Source of the DNA: Chaetoceros tenuissimus | Lineage: Eukaryota; Bacillariophyta; Thalassiosirophyceae; Chaetocerotales; Chaetocerotaceae | DNA: 64,000 bases | NCBI GenBank assembly: GCA_021927905.1 | Contig: BLLK01000062.1 | Location: 62,001 to 126,000 of the forward strand | Reading direction: 5' to 3' | Part shown: in pieces, positions 1 to 9,387 of the stretch | Position numbering within the stretch: the stretch's first letter is position 1 | How the letters are laid out: each line of letters opens with the position of its first letter | Notes under the pieces: model-generated | Told to the model about the DNA's origin: nothing | What the model saw: only the letters and a program-made list of their open reading frames with translations | Databases searched by the model: none | Position numbers and translations under genes: made by a program

Positions 1-1662
1 CGTTTTCTCACAAAATTTATTCTGCTTTGCCCAAGTTCTGATTATAAATCTAACAACTTCGTCTCAGAAAGTATCAATATGTCTTTTTTCTTGATGGCAG
101 CTAGCATTTTCTTGTATTAGAACATATTTTTATTTATAGTCTTTTCATTTTGTTCTAAAAAGAGGCTGTTGATTTTAATGAGTTTTGATTTTGATTGACT
201 CTACATACCTTTTTGAAGTAATTTCGGCCGGTCTAAAATAAAAATCAGTGGCAGACCTACCTGGTAAAATATTTCTCTCAACACATGCCGCTACTTTTTA
301 CATTTCATTCATAGAATCATGAAGAAGGACAAATTTATTGAACAAATTCACTTACAATTATCTTCACTAATGAGTGTAAAGTCATCCTTTCTTAGGAATG
401 CGAGCAGCGATTTACTCGTAAAAGACGAAAATCAATTTGACGGCGCAGCTCATTTCAATAGAACCTGCTGCTGATGTATTTAGATGTATTTAGAAATAGT
501 TCAGTTCAAACAAAATATGTACGTAAGTAGACCAGTCAAGTGACAAGTGAACTTCGGAAGTGTAATACTCAATATAGTCTGTAGTCTACTATACATAACT
601 TCCCATTTACGCTAGCTTTGACTTAGTGTGCTTGAGGAGAAAGAAGCAAGTTGCTTGCGAATACACATTTTCTTTCTACTACATAGGAGCAAGAAAGAAA
701 ATGGAAATAATGGAACTTCTTCGTGTGTATGTACTACTACACATAAACATGATTGATCTAGTGGATTTGTTTTCTACTATTCTCGATAAACCTACTTCTT
801 CATGAATGTAGAATTCTTTCCTTTGTTCCCATGGACGGTCATCTTTCTATCTTTGGATTCATCGTTCAAAGTATCATCACCTTTTTTACTGCTGCTTCAC
901 ACATTCAACGCACATTCGAGAGGCCATTTTTCAGGCTCAACGGTAGACAGAAAAGTTTGTGAAATTATGCAATTCAAATTGAAAAAAGAAATAGGAGGAG
1001 AAATAACGGTCTATCTTTTGACTTCGTCTTACTTCAGCTATGAACAAAACAATTAGAAAGGAAAAACCAGATACAGGTAATTCTAACAAAGGTCAAAAAA
1101 GTACCTGAAGCCTCCTAGCAGATATGATTGTAAGAGAAAGGGAAAAATAACTCAGGATCGACTATCACAGATTGCAGTAGCCATTACAGGTAGAAAAAGA
1201 ATAAGTATGAACAAAGTAGACATAAACAAAAACAATGAACAGAGACGAGTGAGCTAAGAAAATAGTGTAGATTTAAGTGCCAACTGTAATACTGCGTGAA
1301 TGTACGTATAACCAATTATTTTGCGAAGGCAACGTATACTGAAGAAATGACCATTAATCATCAAGATAAATAAACTTTCAAATCATATGCTCTACGAAAT
1401 TTGCGAAGGCAATGCATACTGAAGAAATGAACATTAATATATATGTAATTAAATAAAAAAAACATACAAAAACAATTCATGAAAGTAAGGTACGTACTAC
1501 CATAGTATCAATTCTTTCCAATCCGATCCCCACGCACCATTCGTTTGCGAATGTTTTCCTTCATACTTCTCAAATAGGAACCCAATAGGTCCATTTCCAT
1601 CAACTATCAGCTCCAACGCACCCATAACAAGTTTATAAAATAGATACTTTTCAGATTAAACC
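1..1662. other. AT-rich intergenic region
   Basis: No reading frame here has recognisable protein similarity, and an 84-codon frame at 802-1056 looks random. The stretch has short A/T runs, a TACGTA-type palindrome near 1494 and the direct repeat listed separately. The last 100 bases are the SKP1 promoter, with a TATA-like TTTATAAAA about 30 bases before the SKP1 ATG. Confidence 0.6.
1321..1438. repeat. 38-nt direct repeat pair
   Basis: Two copies, at 1321-1358 and 1401-1438, match at about 35 of 38 positions and are offset by 80 bases. Both contain TTGCGAAGGCAA followed by ATACTGAAGAAATGA. No gene or known element is evident. They could be upstream regulatory repeats of SKP1 or a decayed tandem duplication. 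Confidence 0.7.
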
Positions 1663-2255
1663 ATGGCTGAACAAACAATGACACTGGTAAGTGAATCGAT
1701 TTTGAATCCCATGCACTAGAAAAATCAAATGTCCATGACGCTCAATCTTACCGCTGCCTCAACCCCCAGATCTCCAATGATGCAACCAGCATTGAGGTCC
1801 CTCTATCCGTTGCTAAAATGTCAGCAGTAATCGCTACTCAAATTGGAGAGAACGAAGACGAAGACGACGAAATCGACACTCAATTCCCCTGTCCAAAAGT
1901 TTCCGGAGATATTTTGCAAAAAGTAGTGGATTACTGCTCCCACTATCAAACTGAACCAATGGTGGACATCGAAACACCTTTACAGGGTGAAACTATTGAA
2001 GAAATTGTCAAGCCTGCTTGGTATGTTGAATACTGCAATGTGGATAGAGAAGTCATGTTTCAGCTCGTTGCCGCGGCTAATTTTTTGAATATTAAGCCTT
2101 TGCTTGATTTGACTTGTTTGGCTGTCAGTGTTAGTATCAAGGGTAAGAGCGTTGAAGAGTTGCGTGCTATTTTCAACTTGCCTGCTCCTGCTAGTGCTGC
2201 TGCTTCTGAGGATCCTATTGACGAGAAAGACTCTGATGAGGACATGGAGCCGTAG
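1663..2255 (+). CDS. SKP1: SKP1, SCF ubiquitin ligase adaptor
   Basis: SKP1 links cullin-1 to F-box proteins in SCF ubiquitin ligases, in nucleus and cytosol. Two exons: 1663-1686 encodes the first eight residues (MAEQTMTL), intron 1687-1769 (83 nt, GTAAGT...CAG), then 1770-2255; phase is kept and the product is 169 aa. The N-terminal BTB/POZ half carries VPLSVAKMS and an acidic loop (ENEDEDDE). The C-terminal half has the family hallmark LLDLTCLAVSVSIKGKSVEE followed by LRAIFN, the region that binds F-box proteins. The usual C-terminal WCFE is absent and the protein ends in an acidic tail, DSDEDMEP. The start is fixed by the short first exon; the ATG at 1818 is internal. Confidence 0.95.
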
Positions 2256-2540
2256 ACTTTTTAGAAATTGGAGGACTATTCGTATTTACGGAATGCTTTA
2301 GCTACGATTAGTTGAGAAGTAGCGTATTCATTACTGAATATAGCCAGTCTGGCTAGAATTCTCAAGTAGTAATGTGATTAGGACTCCTCGATTTGAAATT
2401 GTATACCATAGGCTCAACAGGAAATAATATTTGTAAAACAGGATTTTACCATGACTAATTAGTTTTAGAAAAATATTTCTGCATGCGGTTTGACTTTAGA
2501 TCTACTTCTGTTGCTTATTTCTATCCATTGAGACCTAATA

Positions 2541-3148
2541 TTAAAGAATACCGGACTTGTAAAGATGAGATGCATACTGCGTTTCAGGACAACTCTTGCG
2601 TGCATGAATTTCCCTTGGATACATGGTCATACCATCACATTCGTTAGATTTCCATCCATATTCTTGACTACTAATCAATGGCTTTTCTAGAACTTCATTT
2701 GGACTTTTAATAGTTCTAATGTGCCTTTTCTGGGCATCTTTAAATTCATTGAATGATGAGAATTGACAATCTTGACTGCATTTGAATTGAGAATCATGAG
2801 CCAAGGCAGACTTTACAGCATCTTCGAGGAAATTTTCAATGTCTTTCTATCAAACTAGATTTAGAAATAATGATTATCTTGGAAGAGAATACAACAGTTG
2901 AAGCTACTTACAAACGCTATATTCTTCTTGTCTGCAAATGCATCCCATTCTTCAAAATCTTTTGGAGGAAGAGTGCCTTTGTACATATCTTCCAATACCA
3001 AGAACAAATCTTCTTTCTTTTTTACTTCATCTAGACCAAGCCTTTCTAATGAATCTTGTACATCCTTCGCAGTGAATAAATGAATAAATGTCTTTTGCTG
3101 ATGGAAGATATTATCAGATCCAAGAGCTGTTAAGTTGAAGAAGCTCAT
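2541..3148 (-). CDS. candidate ciliary microtubule inner protein
   Basis: Two exons on the minus strand, 3148-2912 and 2846-2541, are joined across a 65-nt intron (GTAAGT...TAG, phase 0) to give 180 aa. The start MSFFNLTALG and the late segment SSQEYGWKS followed by RKSCPETQYAS recall small axonemal microtubule inner proteins (TEX49/SPMIP11 begins with a similar FFNL-LG; FAM183/CFAP144 and CFAP68 have similar GW boxes). The middle is charged and helical, with no signal peptide or membrane span. Such proteins sit inside doublet microtubules; in a centric diatom they would be needed only in flagellated male gametes. This assignment rests on short motif resemblance; the gene model is firmer than the function. 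Confidence 0.5.
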
Positions 3149-3694
3149 GATTATTATTTGAGACAAGAGGTGTGATTGACAAATCACAATGACTTTGGAA
3201 GTTTCACATCCTTTCAAAATCATTTATCATATACTAGACTTTACTGTATTTTGATCAAAATTCCATTGAATGATTACTTTCTACCTAGCATACTGTATTT
3301 TTGTACTTTTATAATAGTTTTAGTTGTATCGTTTCTCCTAACTGTACTTCAACAATCTACTTTGAGTAATGTCACATCATCTTAAAATATATTGGAAACA
3401 AGTACTGTAAGCATCTAGAAGAAGAAATGCTGAAAGAGTGAGACGATTCTTCTTTCTTTCGAATTTATTCCAATGACGACAGACACAACGTCATTGTGAA
3501 AATTTAAACTAAGGAAAAGAAAGAGAGAGGGAAGAAAGAAAAAGAGAACCCTAGCAAAATTGCAACGGAATTATTCTCGCACAAACAAAAAGGCACTTTG
3601 CCATCTTTTTCAATACAATCAAACTTTTTAGCTTTACTATCTTCGCAAGTGAATTGATCCAAGCAGTAGTCATAGTACATCCATTACTTGCATC
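3149..3694. other. divergent promoter region
   Basis: It lies between the minus-strand gene ending its 5' side at 3148 and TM9SF starting at 3695. A purine-rich run (AAAGAGAGAGGGAAGAAAG) lies at about 3518-3545. I see no RNA gene or supported coding frame; the 69-codon frame at 3176-3385 looks random. Confidence 0.5.
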
Positions 3695-5748
3695 ATGAAG
3701 ACCATCACATCGCTCTTAATAGCGGCTATATTGTGCTTGTCGAGTAATTTGGCAAATGCAAAGAAGCTAGCAAAGGTCAAGGCTGGTCTTGACTACAAAC
3801 CAAATGACGATGTACAAATCATTGTAAACACTGTAGGGTACGTTGTGGAGTGTTCCTCTGTATTCTAACAAAGTTTAGATGTGTACACGCATATAAAATA
3901 TTTCCTTGTCTTCTTTTCCATCATTTTCAATTTACACATCATATATCTTTCTGACAAATTGTTTCAAACTAAAACAAAAGGCCATTTAATAACCCCGTTG
4001 TAAAATACCGCTATTATTCTCTACCATTCTGTACCGATCACGACGATCACGAGAAGAAGGGAGCTTTAAAACATAAACAGCGCCTCCGTGAAAAGCTTGG
4101 AGGAGATCGTCGTGAATCATCCCCATATGTGGCTAAATTCGGATCCGATGAGGACTACCATACCCTCTGTAAAAAGAGTCTATCGACAGAGGACATGCAA
4201 ACTCTCAAAGACGCAATTGAAAACTCCTACTTCTTTGAATTGTTTGTAGAAGATTTGCCAATGTATGGATTCATTGGTGATATTGAAAATGAAGATTACA
4301 TCCAAAAGGACATCACCGGATCGGATCAAGGAAAGTTTTTGTTATTTACCCACTTGGATTTTCATTTTGGTATGAATAAGGGAAAGATCGTTTCTGCAGC
4401 AATTTACACTGACAAGTCCAGAGCTGTAGATATCACAGATACAAAGATCCCAAAGGAGATTGAGTTCACTTATTCTATTCAATGGACCGAGGAGGCTTTG
4501 GAGTGGAAGCATAGAATGAAGAATTATGCAAATAACGCTTTTTCACAGCCAAGATCTACTGAAATTCATTGGTTGTCCATCATCAACTCCTGTGTTCTTG
4601 TAGTGCTTTTGATGGCTTTCTTGGCTATCATCTTTATGAGAGTATTGAAGAATGACTTTGCAAGATACATTGACATTGAAGAAGATACTATTGAAGAGGA
4701 GGAGGTGAGTTTTGTGCATGAAGAATCTATAGTTATGATTTTGAAATCTTGTTCTTCTAACGATATTCTATTCTGTACATAGTCCGGATGGAAACTAATC
4801 AGCGGTGATGTATTCAGAAATCCAGAGAATCCTACCCTCTTTTGTGCAGCGATTGGAACCGGAACTCAGCTCATGGCAACTTGTTTCATTGTTTTGTTTT
4901 TGGCATTGGGAGGATATGTTTCCACTACTAGACGTGGATCTATTTTGGCATGCGGAGTCATCACCTACACTCTCATGTCTGTGATTGGAGGATTTATTTC
5001 GACCAGACTATACTTCCAAATGAATGGAAAGGCATGGGCAAGAGCTGTAGTTGTAACTGCCATGTTGTTCCCTGCACCAGTTGCTCTTGTATTTGCTTGG
5101 GCCAACTCTGTAGCAATGGCACATGGATCCATCAGTGCACTTCCTTTCGGAACTATTGTCACCATCATTTGTCTCTATGCATTTTTATGTCTTCCATTGA
5201 CTCTATTCGGAGGTATACTAGCAAAGCAATATGGGTCCAAGGATTTGGAAGCACCTACTAGAACTACCAAGGTAGCTCGTGAAATCCCATCCGAGATTCC
5301 ATTTTACGCAAGCCGTCCAGTCTTTCTCGCTGTGGCTGGATTCCTTCCATTCACTGCAATCTATGTGGAACTTCATTACATTTTCACCTCCATGTGGGGA
5401 CACCACATTTACACAATGTTTGGAGTGCTCTTTTGTGCATTTTCACTATTGGTGATTGTAACATCATGCATCACCGTCTCATTGATTTACTTCCAACTAT
5501 CACGGGAAGACCATCGTTGGTGGTGGAGTGCTCTTTTGAATGGAGGAATGACGGGTATCTTTATCTACATTTATTCCTTCTATTTCTACTTTTTCAACAG
5601 TGGCATGTCTGGATTCTTGCAAGCTAGTTTTTACTTTGGATACATGACCATCATTTGTTTCGCAGTCTTTTTAATGTTGGGAAGTGGAGGATTCCGTCTC
5701 AGTCTCTTGTTTGTCAAGTACATTTACGGAAGAGTCAAGTGCGATTAA
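3695..5748 (+). CDS. nonaspanin, TM9 superfamily member
   Basis: TM9SF proteins are nine-span endomembrane proteins of Golgi and endosomes, implicated in sorting membrane proteins with Gly-rich transmembrane segments. Three exons, 3695-3837, 3981-4704 and 4783-5748, join in frame to 610 aa, the usual family length. A signal peptide (MKTITSLLIAAILCLSSNLA) is followed by the family opening YKPNDDVQIIVNTVGPFNNP and then YRYYSLPFC. The lumenal domain ends before TM1 near IHWLSIINSCVLVVLLMAF; the other eight spans are in exon 3, including the hallmark LLNGGMTGIFIYIYSFYFY. The C-terminus YGRVKCD resembles the KxD/E COPI-binding tail of plant and animal members. The gene runs convergent to the TGA-containing glutaredoxin, with 277 bp between stops. 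Confidence 0.95.
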
Positions 5749-6025
5749 AAAGCAATCAATAGACAATATGATGTTGGAATGCATCAGGTAGTAATGACTT
5801 TAAAAGAAAAAACACTTGCACAGTATTATTGAAAAAAATAAAATAAAAATAATTTTAGTATCAAAATATAATGATTTGTAATTGGGAAGGAATATATTGC
5901 AGTACATTGAATGATATCAAGTCATAATTCCATGATTCAAGTCATGATCCGTCATTCCATTCGAAAGCACAGCTTATTCATTTCTTCCCATATTCCTACA
6001 TTTTCTTAGAGAGGTTGACGTGTGC
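5749..6025. other. shared 3' region of two convergent genes
   Basis: This is the 3' UTR space of TM9SF (plus) and the probable selenoprotein glutaredoxin (minus). A SECIS element for the latter should lie here on the minus strand. Several ATGA motifs and short inverted repeats occur between about 5900 and 5985 in minus-strand sense, but by eye none makes a convincing SECIS core with a GA quartet and an apical AA at the right spacing. Confidence 0.4.
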
Positions 6026-6556
6026 TTACATGGCACCAACAGCCTTCAACATCTCATCTAGTTTGCCACTCTCTGACATGTTTGCGATGCCACCATAAGG
6101 ACCGCCCTCATTACATCCTCCGCAAAATTCTCCCTTGATCCAGAGAGCAGGAACAGATGATCTACCAATCATCTCCATCATTTCCGCTCTAATAGCCTTT
6201 CCCTCTGGATCCGTATCCAATTCCACCACAGTATACTTTGCTTTCTTTGCATCAAGGATTCCTTTTGCCTTGATGCAATAAGGTCATGTAGTGAAGGAAT
6301 ACATGAGCACAGGATTGTCAGTCATATCATTCTCCATTCTGTTTCGAACTGAGACACTGTCATATTCACCAGCTAATGATTTGACAAGACCCTTTTTACC
6401 ATCTTTGAGAAGAGTGAAAATGTTTTGGAGTGGATTGTTCATGGCTAGAGAAGAATTGGATCTGTTGAGGTTGAAATTTGGACGAGGTGCAAAGCCCTGC
6501 ACTGCTCCAGGTCCAATGGATACAAGGAAGAGAAGAACACTTGATAGGGTCTTCAT
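6026..6556 (-). CDS. probable selenocysteine glutaredoxin (UPYC)
   Basis: Dithiol-type glutaredoxin that reduces disulfides with glutathione. Reading from ATG at 6556, an in-frame TGA at 6286-6284 (codon 91) falls exactly on the first catalytic Cys of the CPYC motif. The frame then continues unbroken to TAA at 6026, with PYCIKAKGILDAKKAKY, the VELDTDPEG block, the cis-Pro segment GRSSVPALWIKG and the glutathione-binding GGC. The product is 176 aa if TGA is read as Sec. The N-terminus is a signal peptide with AVQGFAP, matching the diatom ASAFAP plastid motif, so a plastid location is likely. It is divergent from mitochondrial GRX5 (356 bp apart). No convincing SECIS was found by eye, so a Cys-to-stop mutation stays possible, though damage at just this codon with an intact remainder would be a coincidence. 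Confidence 0.75.
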
Positions 6557-6912
6557 TGTTTGTAGTTTAGGTTAGAGTGGAACCAATAGGAATACTTTTG
6601 ACCTCTAAATGAATTGAAGAACAACATTACACTGTTCAACACACTGCACACTGTCGCATCAGTGCTTTCGTTGTTACATGTTATCTTACAATACTAATCT
6701 AAGTACGTACGAGACAAGTTACACCCTTTCTTTTCTCTTCCCTTTTCTTTCTTCTTTGTTATTCTAAAGATGATCACAAAAAATATCGACCATCTTCCAT
6801 CTTCCATCTGAATCTTCCATCTTTCACACAACAAAGAATAAAAGGTTAGGTACCATACTGCACCTCTCTATTGTATCACACAAAAGCTCCAATAAACCAA
6901 TCTCAAGCAAAT
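6557..6912. other. divergent promoter between two glutaredoxins
   Basis: This 356-bp intergenic region separates two glutaredoxin start codons on opposite strands. It contains an AAGTACGTACGAG palindromic stretch near 6701, a long pyrimidine run (about 6727-6760) and three successive ATCTTCCATCT-like repeats at about 6790-6825. These could be shared regulatory sites, but no known factor site is certain. Confidence 0.45.
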
Positions 6913-7371
6913 ATGATGTCCTTAAACCTTCTTTCCCGCGCAGCAGCTAGAAGCGCAAGAATTTCAACAGCAAGAGTTGGACCAGTATCATTCTTCTCAG
7001 ACGACTCTCATTCCGACTTTGCACCAAAGCGTAAAGTAGTAGCAGATGACGATGAAGCACAAAAGATGATCCATGAACACGTAAACAATAACCGAATCAT
7101 GCTTTACATGAAGGGAAATCCAAGTATGCCAATGTGTGGATTTAGCGCTACTGTTGTCAAAGTTTTGCAAGATCAGGGGGTTGACTTTTCTTCTGTGAAT
7201 GTACTTGATTATCCTGCGATTAGGGAGGGAGTCAAGAAGTATTCGGATTGGCCTACTATTCCTCAATTATATGTTGATGGAGAGTTTATTGGAGGATGTG
7301 ATATTATTACTGGTATGCAAGAATCTGGTGAACTCACTGAACTTCTTCAAGAGGAAGAAAAGAAGGAGTAG
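6913..7371 (+). CDS. GRX5: monothiol glutaredoxin GRX5, mitochondrial
   Basis: Monothiol glutaredoxins of the GRX5 type pass [2Fe-2S] clusters to acceptor proteins in mitochondria. The 152-aa product begins MMSLNLLSRAAARSARISTA, an amphipathic Arg/Ser-rich presequence suited to mitochondrial import. The domain shows ILYMKGNP-like strand (MLYMKGNPSMPMCGFS) with the CGFS active site, then WPTIPQLYVDGEFIGGCDI, which holds the cis-Pro and the GGCD glutathione-binding motif. The start at 6913 (second of several upstream codons) is chosen because it begins the presequence; an in-frame ATG at 6871 would precede it. It shares a promoter region with the minus-strand TGA-containing glutaredoxin. Confidence 0.95.
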   Translation: MMSLNLLSRAAARSARISTARVGPVSFFSDDSHSDFAPKRKVVADDDEAQKMIHEHVNNNRIMLYMKGNPSMPMCGFSATVVKVLQDQGVDFSSVNVLDYPAIREGVKKYSDWPTIPQLYVDGEFIGGCDIITGMQESGELTELLQEEEKKE

Positions 7372-7491
7372 AAATTTTGATGGACAAATGCATAGTATAT
7401 TGCCTTTCTGTTTTCTGCTTTGCTTAAAAGTATGCAAAAAGATATAACTCTCAGAATAATGATTTTTAAGTAACATAAGTTTTTACTACTC

Positions 7492-9108
7492 TCATTTCCG
7501 AATTTCCATTTCCAACACCACTGGACAATGATCACTTCCTTCCTGCTCTGGAATCATGTAGCTATCTCTTACAAATACCTTTTGATCCGTATCATATTCA
7601 AACAATGACTTGGAGCAAATGAAGTAGTCCAGACGCAGTCCCTTGTTTGGAGCCCTGTTACCGGCGCGTTGAGACCAGTAACTGTAGTGACCTTTTGCCT
7701 CTGGATACAAGTGTCGAAAAGCATCCACATAGTCACCTCCATTGGTATCCAGTTGACTTTGGAATGAATCTCTTTCTTGCTGCGTAAGACCTGCCTGCTT
7801 TGCAAGATGCTTTGCTCCAAAATTCCAGCAATCATACTCTTTATGAGCAACATTCAAATCTCCAAACCAAATCACAGGAACACCGCGTTCCTTCTCTTTG
7901 TTTTGCATAAATTTCAATAGGTCCATATCCCATTCTTCAGTTCTATAATCCAAACGTTCGAGTTTCTGTCCACTGTTTGGAACGTAGAGATTCACAATAG
8001 AAAACAAAGGAAAGTCCATACAAATGATTCTTCCTTCTTGGTCATGTTTCTCATTCCCAATAGAAAAGGAAACATTCTCTGGGATCAAATTTTGAACATC
8101 AATCCCTCCAATGACATCATTGGATGTAGAAGTAGATTTCGCAGAAGTAACATTCTTTGCAAAAAATGAACCAATGGTGGCCTGTTTCTTTTTCGATTTC
8201 TTTTCACCAGCATCATCATTCCCTTCTCTCTTTTTGATAAATGCAACTGTACCTGAGTATCCTTTTTTGGTCTTACAACAATTCCAATGAGAATCATATC
8301 CCTCATTTTCTAAAACAAAACCCTTTAATTTCAATTTAGGATCTGTAACATGTTCCTCTTGCAGTTTAGACTCTTGCAAACATAAAACATCAATTTGATG
8401 ATCCATTGCCAACTTTGCAAGTGCCTCTGGTTGTTTTCGCACGAGTGCTCTCATACCTGCTACATTCCACGATAAGATTTTGAATGTATACGACCCCTTC
8501 TCTTCCAGTGCTGTATCTGCATCCCATAATTTTTCCAATTCATCCCGATCAGTGATTCGTTGTGGTTCCACTTTCTTTGTCGTTTTCTTTTTCGCTGCTG
8601 CTCGTTTCTTGGTTGGAGATTTAGAAGATGTGGTGGAAGATACACTTTCTTCATCGGATTTTACAGTTTTCTTCTTTTTGGTCGGTGTTTTCTTTGTAGT
8701 TGATTCTGTAGATGAAATAGAATCATCATCGGATGTTTTCTTTGCAATCTTTCTCTTGACTTTGATCTTTCTCTTGACTTTTTTGGTCGGTGGTGATGTT
8801 TCATTGGTTGTAGCATCAGTCGTTACCTTTCTACGAGTAGATCTTCTTGGCTCATCGTCGTTTGTCATTTGTAAAGTAGTAGTAGTAAGTGTCTGTGACT
8901 GATGCAAATGTCTGCTTTGGTTGTACGGCAATGATGTTGATCGAGATGGAAGATATGCACGTTTTGGAACTGCTAGGCTGACTTGTGTTGTTCCTTGCAG
9001 AGTGAATTTAGTTGCTATTTGGAAGCAACGGACGGTGCGAGAAGAAAACAGAATAATGATGAGACTGGCGTATAAGAAGGTATGATAATTTGCTCCCTTC
9101 ATACCCAA
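7492..9108 (-). CDS. AP endonuclease, ExoIII/APE1 family
   Basis: Base-excision repair enzyme that cuts DNA 5' of abasic sites. The 538-aa product has an endonuclease/exonuclease/phosphatase domain from about residue 205: ILSWNVAGMRA (metal-binding Asn), LCLQESKLQ (catalytic Glu), YVPNSG (Tyr), WFGDLNVAHKEYD (Asp/Asn), GLRLDYFICS and a final GSDHCPVVLEM (Asp-His). The N-terminus is hydrophobic (FLYASLIIILFSS) and followed by RCFQIATKF, resembling a signal peptide plus plastid transit Phe. A long Lys/Ser/Thr-rich linker with basic nuclear-localisation-like clusters follows. A second in-frame Met at residue 81 (MTNDDEPRRSTRRK) would give a form without the signal. It ends 121 bp beyond the GRX5 stop, in convergent orientation. 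Confidence 0.93.
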   Translation of the reverse strand: MGMKGANYHTFLYASLIIILFSSRTVRCFQIATKFTLQGTTQVSLAVPKRAYLPSRSTSLPYNQSRHLHQSQTLTTTTLQMTNDDEPRRSTRRKVTTDATTNETSPPTKKVKRKIKVKRKIAKKTSDDDSISSTESTTKKTPTKKKKTVKSDEESVSSTTSSKSPTKKRAAAKKKTTKKVEPQRITDRDELEKLWDADTALEEKGSYTFKILSWNVAGMRALVRKQPEALAKLAMDHQIDVLCLQESKLQEEHVTDPKLKLKGFVLENEGYDSHWNCCKTKKGYSGTVAFIKKREGNDDAGEKKSKKKQATIGSFFAKNVTSAKSTSTSNDVIGGIDVQNLIPENVSFSIGNEKHDQEGRIICMDFPLFSIVNLYVPNSGQKLERLDYRTEEWDMDLLKFMQNKEKERGVPVIWFGDLNVAHKEYDCWNFGAKHLAKQAGLTQQERDSFQSQLDTNGGDYVDAFRHLYPEAKGHYSYWSQRAGNRAPNKGLRLDYFICSKSLFEYDTDQKVFVRDSYMIPEQEGSDHCPVVLEMEIRK

Positions 9109-9387
9109 CTCACTTGCTTAATTTTTTGTGCATAGGTTCATTAACTCACACAGTGTAGTCATCTCTCTCTCTTATCTCTCTTTCTCATCTCTTCTCATCT
9201 CTCTCTGACGTGTCTGACACAAAGTTTGCGCGCGTTTTTGACAATGACATAGGGGTCAAGACACGTGTCATTCATTCGTCATTGGACACTATTATCCACC
9301 TCTCATTTTTACATTCTTACCTCCTATCTTCACCACTTCTTACTCTATTTACTCATCGCATCATACCACACGTTCAACACCAATCAA

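Noticed and set aside
802-1056. 84-codon plus-strand frame near the window start
   Set aside because: No similarity to any family I know, no conserved motif and no clear splice context; consistent with chance in AT-rich DNA.
1818-2255. SKP1 starting at internal ATG 1818
   Set aside because: The short exon at 1663-1686 with a good GT-AG intron restores the conserved SKP1 N-terminus.
7840-7920. Possible second coding reading opposite the AP endonuclease
   Set aside because: Long opposite-strand frames here and in other genes reflect codon bias of the real gene; none has a recognisable domain.
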